Source: Actinomycetota bacterium (GTDB taxonomy: Bacteria > Actinomycetota > Thermoleophilia > Solirubrobacterales > Solirubrobacteraceae). Taken from it: a stretch of 6,875 bases of DNA. Positions within the stretch are counted from its first letter, which is position 1, and the number at the start of each line of letters is the position of its first letter. Where the stretch lies: positions 1 through 6,875 of the forward strand of contig WLNX01000096.1 of assembly GCA_009699565.1 (NCBI GenBank), in the 5' to 3' direction. Below, piece after piece: positions 1-5,379 of this stretch. A model generated the notes under the pieces. It was not told the origin of the DNA. It did no database searches and saw nothing but the letters and a program-made list of their open reading frames with translations. Made by a program: the position numbers and the translations under genes.

Positions 1-1
1 C

Positions 2-421
2 CGCGGCGACGACAACCTCTCCGGAGAGGGCGGCAACGACCTCCTGTTCGCGAACGGCGGAGTTGACGTGCTTAGCGGCGGGGACGGCAATGACCGCCTC
101 TGGGCTGTGGCCCGCGGCGACGTTGTCCCAGGTGCAGGCGGCGCGATTGACACGGTCGGCGACTCGCTTAGCGGCGGTGCCGGCAACGACCGCCTCAACG
201 CTCGTGACGGTGAGGTCGACACGATCACCTGCGGGGACGGCACCGACATTGCCAAGCTCGACAACGCCGACGTGATCAGCGACGCGACGGCAGAAGCCCC
301 CAACGGCTCCTGCGAGACCGTAAAGCGCGCGGAGCCCAAGTCCGTTGACGCGGATTCGGTGAGCGAGAACCTGCAGCAGCGCCTGGCGGACATCCTCGCG
401 AAGCTGCGCAGCAAGCGCTAA
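2..421 (+). CDS. RTX-like calcium-binding repeat protein, C-terminal part (5' end outside window)
   Basis: The frame is open from the left edge and ends at TAA (419-421), giving 139 visible residues. It holds degenerate RTX nonapeptides of the GGxGxDxL type: GEGGNDLL (visible residues 8-15), GGDGNDRL (26-33) and GGAGNDRL (58-65), followed by DTITCGDGTD (73-82). In the RTX family such repeats form a calcium-filled parallel beta-roll, normally in secreted or surface proteins. The last repeat passes into a segment with two cysteines (C77 and C104, in TCGDG and SCETV), which could form a disulfide outside the cell. The final 25 residues are charged and probably helical (SENLQQRLADILAKLRSKR). No LPxTG anchor or C-terminal membrane segment is present. 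The N-terminus, with any signal peptide or enzymatic domain, lies outside the window, so the overall function is unknown. The repeat assignment is firm. Confidence 0.85.
   Translation, partial: RGDDNLSGEGGNDLLFANGGVDVLSGGDGNDRLWAVARGDVVPGAGGAIDTVGDSLSGGAGNDRLNARDGEVDTITCGDGTDIAKLDNADVISDATAEAPNGSCETVKRAEPKSVDADSVSENLQQRLADILAKLRSKR
70..196 (+). repeat. Direct repeat pair encoding the RTX motif (70-100 and 166-196)
   Basis: Two 31-base segments, 70-100 and 166-196, differ at only three positions by eye and are offset by 96 bases (32 codons). Each encodes LSGGxGNDRL. They look like a duplicated module inside the RTX gene. The residues between them (WAVARGDVVPGAGGAIDTVGD) are not canonical nonapeptides. 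Confidence 0.6.
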
Positions 422-445
422 GCGACTGCGCCCGTCAAGCGGCAG

Positions 446-473
446 CGAGCGGCCCCTTCCCTGGGGCCGTTCG
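446..473 (+). terminator. Hairpin terminator after the RTX gene
   Basis: Bases 446-456 pair with 463-473. This gives an 11-bp stem with one G-T wobble (449/470) and a six-base loop (457-462). It begins 25 nt after the TAA. The following sequence (tctgtctggg) is only moderately T-rich, so it is a weak-tailed intrinsic terminator of the kind common in GC-rich genomes. It separates the RTX gene from the P450. Confidence 0.65.
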
Positions 474-496
474 TCTGTCTGGGCCAGCGACTGCGA

Positions 497-502
497 TAGC
501 CT
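497..502 (+). promoter_or_regulatory. Putative -10 box (TAGCCT) for a leaderless P450 transcript
   Basis: TAGCCT fits the actinobacterial TANNNT -10 pattern and lies exactly six bases before the GTG at 509. Transcription would therefore start at or next to the start codon. No Shine-Dalgarno sequence is visible before this GTG, which agrees with leaderless translation. The -35 region is poor; the best candidate is CTGTCT at 475-480, with a 16-base spacer. Confidence 0.45.
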
Positions 503-508
503 CACTGC

Positions 509-1909
509 GTGCTCCAGGGACCAGATCCGCACAGCCCAAACCCGCTGAAGCTGATGCTTCAGGACGTTGTCGACGACCGGTCCGCGACCGTTCCCTGGCC
601 TCCCGGAACGACCAACTTCAGCTTCGCCAACACGCAGCGCTTCTCGAAGGATCCGCTCGGGATGTACCTCGAGTACTACGAGCGCTACGGGCCGGTCTTC
701 ACGATCAAGGTGCTGCACTTCAACGCCGTGATGATGCTGGGGCCGGAGGCGAACCACTACGTCCTCGTCTCCAACGCCGACAACTTCACTTGGCGCGACG
801 GCTACATGCGCGACCTGATTCCGCTGCTTGGCGACGGGATGCTGACGATCGACGGCGCCTTCCACCGCACCTCTCGCAAGCTGATGCTGCCCGCGTTCCA
901 CAGCAAGAAGATCGCCAGCGCCACCGAGATCATCAACGACGAGGTCGACCGCGCGGCGGAGGACTTGATCCCCGGTTCGGTGATCGACCTGTACGACTGG
1001 GTCAGGCACCTCGCCCTTCGCGTCGCGCTGCGCGCTCTCTTCGGCCTGGACCCGGACAAGGCCCGTGCCGGCGATTTTGACGCCGTCACCGAATTCGAGA
1101 ACGCGCTCTCGTTCCACGCGCGCGACTTCGCAATGCAGCTTGCCCGCGGACCGCTCACCCCCTACGCAAAGCTGGTCAAGTCCCGTGCCCGGCTCGACGA
1201 GCTGATCTACGGCGAAATTGCGAGCCGCCGCCAGAGCGGCGAGCGCGGAGAGGACGTCCTCTCGCTGCTGCTCGACGCGCAGGATGAAGACGGCCAGGGG
1301 CTCGAAGACCGCCACATCCGCGACCACGCGATGACGCTGCTCTTCGCCGGTCACGACACCACCAGTTCCAGCGTTACCTTCATGTTCTACGAGCTCTCGA
1401 AGAACCCGGAGCTGCTCGACGACCCGCAGATCACGCCGCAGATGATCTTTGACGAAACGCTGCGGATGTACCCGCCGGCCTACATCGGTCCGCGCCGCTC
1501 AGTTGACCCATTCGAATTTGCCGGCGTCAAGGTTCCCGGCAGGGCCCATGTCAATTACTGCTCGTGGGCAAGCCATCACCTCCCCGACGTCTGGGACTCG
1601 CCGGAGACCTTCAACCCGCTCCGCTTCACCGAGGAGGGCAAGAAGGCGATGAAGAAGGGGCAGTACATCCCGTTCGGCGGCGGGTCGCGGACCTGCATCG
1701 GCATGCGCTTTGGGCAGGCCGAGGTCGGGGCGATCATGCGCGCGATCTTCGAGCGCTGCCGTCTTGAGGTGCTCCCCGGATACGAGCTGAACATCCGGCT
1801 CGCACCAACGATCTCGCCGATCCAGGGAATGCCGGTGATGGTCCACCGCGCAGAGCCGGCGCGGGTTCTGAGCAACACGCAGCAGCCTGCAGTTCCAGCT
1901 GCCGCCTAG
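509..1909 (+). CDS. Cytochrome P450 monooxygenase
   Basis: This encodes a 466-residue heme-thiolate monooxygenase. All family signatures are present: the I-helix oxygen-activation motif AGHDTT (280-285), the K-helix ExxR (E316-R319), the PERF-region arginine in FNPLRF (R372), and the heme loop FGGGSRTCIG (389-398) with C396 as the iron ligand. The proline-rich hinge WPPG (30-33) opens the catalytic domain, and GAFHRTSRKLMLPAFH (116-131) is the usual C-helix region. There is no N-terminal membrane anchor, so it should be a soluble bacterial enzyme. I chose GTG 509 because a TANNNT box sits six bases upstream; an in-frame ATG at 554 (residue 16) is the alternative and would still keep the whole fold. 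The gene stands alone, with no ferredoxin or reductase nearby, so electron partners must be encoded elsewhere. The substrate is unknown. The stretch between KNPE and ExxR is short, and the Ala/Pro-rich tail after 447 looks disordered. Confidence 0.95.
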   Translation: MLQGPDPHSPNPLKLMLQDVVDDRSATVPWPPGTTNFSFANTQRFSKDPLGMYLEYYERYGPVFTIKVLHFNAVMMLGPEANHYVLVSNADNFTWRDGYMRDLIPLLGDGMLTIDGAFHRTSRKLMLPAFHSKKIASATEIINDEVDRAAEDLIPGSVIDLYDWVRHLALRVALRALFGLDPDKARAGDFDAVTEFENALSFHARDFAMQLARGPLTPYAKLVKSRARLDELIYGEIASRRQSGERGEDVLSLLLDAQDEDGQGLEDRHIRDHAMTLLFAGHDTTSSSVTFMFYELSKNPELLDDPQITPQMIFDETLRMYPPAYIGPRRSVDPFEFAGVKVPGRAHVNYCSWASHHLPDVWDSPETFNPLRFTEEGKKAMKKGQYIPFGGGSRTCIGMRFGQAEVGAIMRAIFERCRLEVLPGYELNIRLAPTISPIQGMPVMVHRAEPARVLSNTQQPAVPAAA

Positions 1910-1916
1910 AACGACA

Positions 1917-1948
1917 ACGGGCCGCCACGCTGCTGCGCGACGGCCCGT
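1917..1948. terminator. Hairpin between convergent genes, possible bidirectional terminator
   Basis: Bases 1917-1924 pair perfectly with 1941-1948 (8 bp, GC-rich). The 16-base loop can form a smaller inner stem (1928-1930 with 1935-1937). It starts 7 nt after the P450 stop and lies 30 nt beyond the stop of the convergent minus-strand gene at 1979. Neither strand has a good T tract, so termination in both directions is inferred from position and stem strength. Confidence 0.55.
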
Positions 1949-1978
1949 GGCCAACCTAAGTAATTGCGGATGCTGCGA

Positions 1979-2719
1979 TCAGGCAGGCATCTCCCCGCTC
2001 GGCGGCGCCATCGTGCCTACTCCCGGGCCGGGCTTCGATTCACCCTTTGCCTCAAGCAGCTCGTAGTAGACGACCGCGATGATGATCGAGACGTACGGGT
2101 AGATAACGATCGCCAGAAGCAGACCGATAATCACTCCGAGGATCGGCGTGATCGCCACGAACAGCGCGACGATGATTCCCATCACGATCAGCAGGATGTA
2201 GATCAGGATGAATACGCCGATCAGACGCCAGCGATTCCCCTTGGTCAGCTCGCTGCTTCGGCTCATTGCGGCGAATACGCCGAGGTCCTCGGCGACCAGC
2301 GCCGGAACGGCAACCAGCCACATCAGCGCGAGGATGATCCCCGGGATAATGAAGAAGAAGAAGCCGATCACGATCAGGATGCCTGTGACGATGCTCAGCA
2401 GCAAGATCGACCAGAGCTTCGGCGTGATGCTGCCGAACAGGTCGCCCACCGAGGCGTCAACCTTGCCGTCTGCTTCAACGTCTTGGACGACGCGGACGAC
2501 GATGCCGGCCATGTAAAGGCTGGCGACGAGCGTCGCGATCGAGTAGATCAGGTTGATCAACCAGCCCTGATCGGAGAAGTAGCCAAGAATGGCTACCGGA
2601 ATGAAGAGGATTAGCGCAACGATCCAGATCGTCGCGAACGACTTCTTGAGGATGTCCCCAGTGTCGCTGAGAACCTTCCCCGGATTGATGTGACCGGGCT
2701 CTGAGCCTGCGGTTGTCAT
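1979..2719 (-). CDS. Six-helix integral membrane protein (YciC / GPD phosphodiesterase membrane-domain-like)
   Basis: This encodes a 246-residue polytopic protein with six predicted membrane segments, at about residues 29-47, 53-76, 102-122, 123-143, 166-190 and 192-217. Both ends are hydrophilic; the C-terminal tail (224-246) is rich in Pro and Gly. Between helices 4 and 5 lies VAVPALVAEDLGVFAAMSRS followed by SELTKGNRWRLIG. This matches the conserved loop of the broad family that includes YciC-like proteins and the membrane domain attached to some glycerophosphodiester phosphodiesterases. No catalytic phosphodiesterase domain is present, so it should not be called an enzyme. ATG 2719 is preceded by a strong Shine-Dalgarno AAAGGAG (2735-2729) with a 9-nt spacer. 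It begins 32 nt after the trpB2-type gene stops on the same strand, so the two are probably one operon. The role is unknown; nothing in the protein links it directly to tryptophan. Confidence 0.85.
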   Translation of the reverse strand: MTTAGSEPGHINPGKVLSDTGDILKKSFATIWIVALILFIPVAILGYFSDQGWLINLIYSIATLVASLYMAGIVVRVVQDVEADGKVDASVGDLFGSITPKLWSILLLSIVTGILIVIGFFFFIIPGIILALMWLVAVPALVAEDLGVFAAMSRSSELTKGNRWRLIGVFILIYILLIVMGIIVALFVAITPILGVIIGLLLAIVIYPYVSIIIAVVYYELLEAKGESKPGPGVGTMAPPSGEMPA

Positions 2720-2728
2720 CTCTAAATG

Positions 2729-2735
2729 CTCCTTT
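2729..2735 (-). promoter_or_regulatory. Ribosome binding site of the membrane protein gene
   Basis: AAAGGAG on the minus strand lies nine bases before ATG 2719. It supports this start and independent, efficient translation of the second gene of the operon. Confidence 0.7.
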
Positions 2736-2751
2736 GTTGCGGTAGGTGCTG

Positions 2752-4116
2752 CTAAATGGCAGGAACGCCATCTGGGAGGTTCGACATTGCCTCATCCATC
2801 TCCTGCTGGGAAAACTCAAGATCCTCGAGCTGTCCGGAGAGGTAAGCGTCGTAGGAAGCGAGGTCAAAGTTGCCGTGACCACATAGGCCGAAGAGAATTA
2901 CGCGCTCCTCGCCGGCCTGCTTGGCGGCCTCCGCCTCTTCCAGCACAACGCTGATTGCGTGTGTCGGCTCGGGCGCGGGGATGATCCCCTCGGTGCGGGC
3001 AAACTGCAGCCCGGCCGCGAAGGTGTCGTTCTGCACGACCGAGCGTGCCTCGACCATTCCGCCGTGCACAAGCGCCGAGATAAGCGGCGATGCGCCGTGG
3101 TAGCGCAAACCACCTGCGTGAACCGGAGGCGGAACGAAGTCGTGACCGAGCGTGTACATCGGCATCATCGGCGTGAGTCCCTGCGTGTCGCCGAAATCGT
3201 AGGCGTAGTCGCCCTTGGTCAGAGTTGGGCAGGCGGCAGGCTCGGCAGCGATGAACCGCGTCGTCGCCCCGTCGCGGATGTTTCGACGCAGCCATGGAAT
3301 CGTCAGGCCACCAAAGTTCGAGCCGCCGCCAAAGCAGGCGACGATCGTGTCCGGCTCCTCGCCAGCCATCTCCATCTGCAGGATCGATTCCTGGCCGATG
3401 ATCGTCTGGTGGAGGATCACATGGCTCAGGACCGAGCCGAGCGCGTAGTTGACGCTCTCGTCTTGAGCGGCAATCTCAACCGCTTCCGAAATGGCGATCC
3501 CCAGCGACCCGGTCGGGTGCTGAGCGTTGGCGCGGCCAGCCTCCGTCAAGTCGGAAGGCGACCGGTGGATCTCGGCGCCAAAGGTCTCAATCATCGAGCG
3601 GCGGTAGGGCTTGCTGTCGTATGACGATCCGACCATGAAGACTTCGCACTCAAGATCGAAGATGCCGCAGGCAAAGGCCAGTGACGAACCCCACTGCCCG
3701 GCGCCTGTTTCGGTGGTCAGCTTCTTGATGCCGGCCTTGGCGTTGGCGAACGCCTGCGGAACTGCCGTGTTCGGCTTGTGCGAGCCGGTAGGCGACACAC
3801 CCTCGTACTTGAAGTAGATGTGAGCCGGCGTGTCCAGCGCTTTCTCCAGGCGACGGGCGCGGTAGAGCGGCGTTGGGCGCCAGAGCTTGTAGACCTCGCG
3901 TACCTCCTCCGGGATCTCAATCTCTGGCTCCTGCGAAACCTCCTGCATGATCAGCTCTTCAGCGAAGATGCCGAGGAAATCCTCAGGTCCTGCCGGCTCT
4001 TTCGTTGCAGGGTTCAGAGGTGGGAGCGGTTCGCCCGGGAGGTCTGGAGCGATGTTGATCCAGTGGGTAGGGATCTTGTCCTCTGACAGCAGGTACTTAG
4101 TTGTGTCGTTTGACAT
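2752..4116 (-). CDS. trpB: Tryptophan synthase beta chain, TrpB2 type
   Basis: This encodes a 454-residue fold-type II PLP enzyme. TrpB joins indole to serine to make L-tryptophan in the cytosol. Visible motifs are LWRPTPL (78-84), EGVSPTGSHKPN (105-116) with the presumed Schiff-base lysine K114, ETGAGQWG (136-143) containing the presumed catalytic glutamate E136, and the phosphate-binding loop GGGSN (263-267). The long N-terminal extension before LWRPTPL and the EGVSPTGSHK and GAGQWG wording mark the TrpB2 subfamily rather than the classical TrpB1 that pairs with TrpA. No trpA is adjacent. From family knowledge, TrpB2 proteins often work without a tight TrpA complex, and some are reported to prefer O-phosphoserine. 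At the position where serine normally contacts the PLP ring nitrogen there is a cysteine (C412 in GLCGHGNFD). ATG 4116 has GAGGAGG upstream (4135-4129, 12-nt spacer). It is the first gene of an operon with the membrane protein. Confidence 0.93.
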   Translation of the reverse strand: MSNDTTKYLLSEDKIPTHWINIAPDLPGEPLPPLNPATKEPAGPEDFLGIFAEELIMQEVSQEPEIEIPEEVREVYKLWRPTPLYRARRLEKALDTPAHIYFKYEGVSPTGSHKPNTAVPQAFANAKAGIKKLTTETGAGQWGSSLAFACGIFDLECEVFMVGSSYDSKPYRRSMIETFGAEIHRSPSDLTEAGRANAQHPTGSLGIAISEAVEIAAQDESVNYALGSVLSHVILHQTIIGQESILQMEMAGEEPDTIVACFGGGSNFGGLTIPWLRRNIRDGATTRFIAAEPAACPTLTKGDYAYDFGDTQGLTPMMPMYTLGHDFVPPPVHAGGLRYHGASPLISALVHGGMVEARSVVQNDTFAAGLQFARTEGIIPAPEPTHAISVVLEEAEAAKQAGEERVILFGLCGHGNFDLASYDAYLSGQLEDLEFSQQEMDEAMSNLPDGVPAI

Positions 4117-4128
4117 CGCGCTTCAGGG

Positions 4129-4135
4129 CCTCCTC
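4129..4135 (-). promoter_or_regulatory. Ribosome binding site of the trpB2-type gene
   Basis: GAGGAGG on the minus strand is a near-perfect Shine-Dalgarno sequence, placed twelve bases before ATG 4116. The spacer is slightly long, but no other start in this frame lies closer. Confidence 0.6.
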
Positions 4136-4157
4136 GGCAATCGGGGACTGATGAAGA

Positions 4158-4163
4158 ACACTA
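4158..4163 (-). promoter_or_regulatory. Putative -10 box (TAGTGT) for the trpB2 operon
   Basis: TAGTGT on the minus strand fits TANNNT. It would give a leader of roughly 35 nt containing the GAGGAGG ribosome binding site. No convincing -35 hexamer stands 16-18 bases upstream, so this is tentative. The leader is too short for an attenuator or T-box. Confidence 0.3.
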
Positions 4164-4184
4164 CCTTCGAGCGCCAATCCGCGC

Positions 4185-4190
4185 CATACT
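4185..4190 (+). promoter_or_regulatory. Putative -10 box (CATACT) for the CAT-anticodon tRNA
   Basis: CATACT is one base from the common TATACT form and ends six bases before the mature 5' end of the tRNA at 4197. No clear -35 hexamer is seen. If it is real, the transcript has almost no 5' leader. Confidence 0.3.
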
Positions 4191-4196
4191 CAGGGC

Positions 4197-4269
4197 GCGC
4201 CCGTAGCTCAGCGGTTAGAGCCCCCGACTCATAATCGGTCAGACACAGGTTCGAATCCTGTCGGGCGCA
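4197..4269 (+). tRNA. tRNA with CAT anticodon, probably tRNA-Ile2 (lysidine type)
   Basis: A full cloverleaf can be folded by hand. The acceptor stem GCGCCCG (4197-4203) pairs with CGGGCGC (4262-4268), with discriminator A4269. The D stem GCTC pairs with GAGC (4206-4209, 4218-4221). The anticodon arm CCCGA/TCGGT (4223-4227, 4235-4239) has loop CTCATAA, anticodon CAT at 4230-4232. The T arm ACAGG/CCTGT has loop TTCGAAT. CCA is not encoded. A CAT anticodon can be initiator Met, elongator Met or Ile2. The normal 1-72 pair argues against the initiator. The short D loop (AGCGGTTA) and the C4-G69 and C5-G68 pairs match features I recall as favouring the lysidine synthetase TilS, so Ile2 is favoured over elongator Met. 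The top pair of the anticodon stem (C4223/T4239) is mismatched. Confidence 0.9.
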
Positions 4270-4314
4270 CTATTAGTCCAGCGAAGTATTCGCCCTGACT
4301 CTTAGCCGGTCGTC

Positions 4315-4320
4315 TATCTT
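4315..4320 (+). promoter_or_regulatory. Putative -10 box (TATCTT) for a leaderless lysR transcript
   Basis: TATCTT matches TANNNT and lies exactly six bases before GTG 4327, the same geometry as before the P450 gene. No Shine-Dalgarno sequence is present before this GTG. A partial -35 match, CTGACT at 4295-4300, is only 14 bases upstream, closer than usual. Confidence 0.45.
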
Positions 4321-4326
4321 TGGCGC

Positions 4327-5235
4327 GTGGCAATCACGCTCACCCAGCTGCGCAGCTTCCTCGCCGTCGTCCGCACCGGATCGGTCACCTCGGCCGCCGA
4401 AGAACTGGTCGTAACGCAGCCTTCGATCTCGGCCGCCGTGCGGGCGCTCACGCGCGAGGTCGGCACCTCGCTGCTGGAACGCGACGGGCGCGGCATCAGG
4501 CCAACTCCTGCCGGTAAGGCCTTCGCTCCCTACGCGACCGACATCATCGGTCTGCTCGACCGCGGCCAGGCGGCGGCGGTCGAGGCGTCCGGGATCGCTG
4601 CCAGCGGCCTGCGGATCGCGGCCGTCACAACCGCAGCGGAGTCTTTCGTCCCGGTGCTTCTAAAGCGCTACGCGTCACGCAACCACGACGTTGATCTGAC
4701 CCTGGCGGTGGGGAACCGCAACCGCGTACTCGACCTGCTGCTGCGCCGCGAGGCCGATATCGCATTTGTAGGAAGGCCGCCGAGCGGCGGGCGCGACGGG
4801 CGGATCAAGTCCCAGACGGTGCGGCCAAACGAGCTGGTGCTCGCCGGCGCGCCCGACCACCCACTTGCGAAGAAGAGTTCGGTGGCGGCGGCGGAGCTGA
4901 ACGGCAGCCGCTGGTTGCTGCGCGAGCAGGGCTCCGGCACAAGGACCGCCAACGAGGACTACATCGCCGCAAACGGGCTGACGGTCAGCACGCTGACGCT
5001 GGGGTCCAACGGCGCGATCAAGCAGGCCGTCAAGTCGGGGCTGGGAATCTCGTTCCTCGCGCGCGACTCGGTCGCCGGCGAACTGGAGGGCGGGTCGCTG
5101 GCGATCATCCCACTGACCAACATCCCGCCCGGCCGCCCGTGGCACGTGATGCGCTCCTCCGTCGGCCCAAAGTCGGACGTCGTCAGCGACTTCTTCGACT
5201 TCGCCGTCGCCGAGGCGCACACGCCCGCCGGCTAG
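4327..5235 (+). CDS. LysR-family transcriptional regulator
   Basis: This encodes a 302-residue protein of typical LysR length. The N-terminal winged helix-turn-helix spans about residues 4-63 (LTQLRSFLAVVRTGSVTSAA, then TQPSISAAVRALTREVG, with LLERDGRGIRPTPAG as the wing). A linker helix follows to about 90. The periplasmic-binding-like effector domain runs from about 94 to 295. It contains the LREQGSGTR segment (198-206) that shapes the ligand pocket in CbbR/CysB-like members, and GSNGAIKQAVKSGLGISFLA (226-245), a strongly conserved LysR stretch. The effector is unknown; a CbbR-like affinity is only an impression from LREQGSGTR. GTG 4327 is the start because the HTH begins immediately after it and a -10-like box is six bases upstream. 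The gene lies between two tRNA genes and is divergent from the trpB2 operon (210 nt between starts). LysR proteins commonly control a divergent neighbour, so trpB2 is a candidate target, though the intervening tRNA makes this less certain. Confidence 0.93.
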   Translation: MAITLTQLRSFLAVVRTGSVTSAAEELVVTQPSISAAVRALTREVGTSLLERDGRGIRPTPAGKAFAPYATDIIGLLDRGQAAAVEASGIAASGLRIAAVTTAAESFVPVLLKRYASRNHDVDLTLAVGNRNRVLDLLLRREADIAFVGRPPSGGRDGRIKSQTVRPNELVLAGAPDHPLAKKSSVAAAELNGSRWLLREQGSGTRTANEDYIAANGLTVSTLTLGSNGAIKQAVKSGLGISFLARDSVAGELEGGSLAIIPLTNIPPGRPWHVMRSSVGPKSDVVSDFFDFAVAEAHTPAG

Positions 5236-5275
5236 AAGTTGCCGCGACCGCAGCTTTCCATGCGATCATGCCCGT

Positions 5276-5349
5276 GGGCGGTTAGCTCAGCTGGTTAGAG
5301 CACCTGCTTTACACGCAGGGGGTCATCGGTTCGAATCCGATACCGCCCA
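5276..5349 (+). tRNA. tRNA-Val (anticodon TAC)
   Basis: The cloverleaf is clean. The acceptor stem GGGCGGT (5276-5282) pairs with ACCGCCC (5342-5348), with discriminator A5349. The D arm is GCTC/GAGC (5285-5288, 5298-5301). The anticodon stem CCTGC/GCAGG (5303-5307, 5315-5319) is fully paired around loop TTTACAC, giving anticodon TAC at 5310-5312 for valine GUA and related codons. The T arm is ATCGG/CCGAT with loop TTCGAAT. CCA is not encoded. A possible -10-like GATCAT (5264-5269) ends six bases upstream. Confidence 0.95.
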
Positions 5350-5379
5350 CTCTGCAGACGCCAACTAGAGTCGCTATTC

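Noticed and set aside
63..275. 70-codon plus-strand frame, Ala/Thr-rich.
   Set aside because: It is an alternative frame inside the RTX repeats; the calcium-binding motif appears only in the frame ending at 421.
1499..1954. 151-codon minus-strand frame overlapping the P450 3' end and the terminator.
   Set aside because: It is antisense to the conserved heme-binding region of the P450 and has no motif of its own.
1964..2614. 216-codon plus-strand open frame with a striking Asp/Arg/Gln/His-rich product.
   Set aside because: It is the antisense of the six-helix membrane protein. Hydrophobic codons read on the opposite strand yield charged residues. The minus-strand frame has helices, a family motif and a strong ribosome binding site.
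2959..3624. 221-codon plus-strand open frame.
   Set aside because: It lies wholly antisense to the trpB2-type gene, whose catalytic motifs are all in the other frame. The product is Arg/Val/Gly-rich with no recognisable motif.
4171..4184. GCGC-N6-GCGC inverted repeat upstream of trpB2, considered as a LysR operator.
   Set aside because: The arms are only four bases and self-complementary, expected by chance in GC-rich DNA, and the motif does not fit the T-N11-A pattern.
4117..4196. Possible attenuator, T-box or tryptophan leader peptide before trpB2.
   Set aside because: The likely leader is only about 35 nt with no Trp-codon run and no alternative hairpins, too short for these mechanisms.
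4675..5220. 181-codon minus-strand open frame.
   Set aside because: It is antisense to the LysR effector domain; the low-complexity Arg/Ala product is typical of GC-rich shadow frames.
4197..5349. The two tRNA genes considered as integration sites flanking a mobile island.
   Set aside because: No integrase, no duplicated tRNA 3' end and no atypical composition is visible; the only gene between them is an ordinary LysR regulator.
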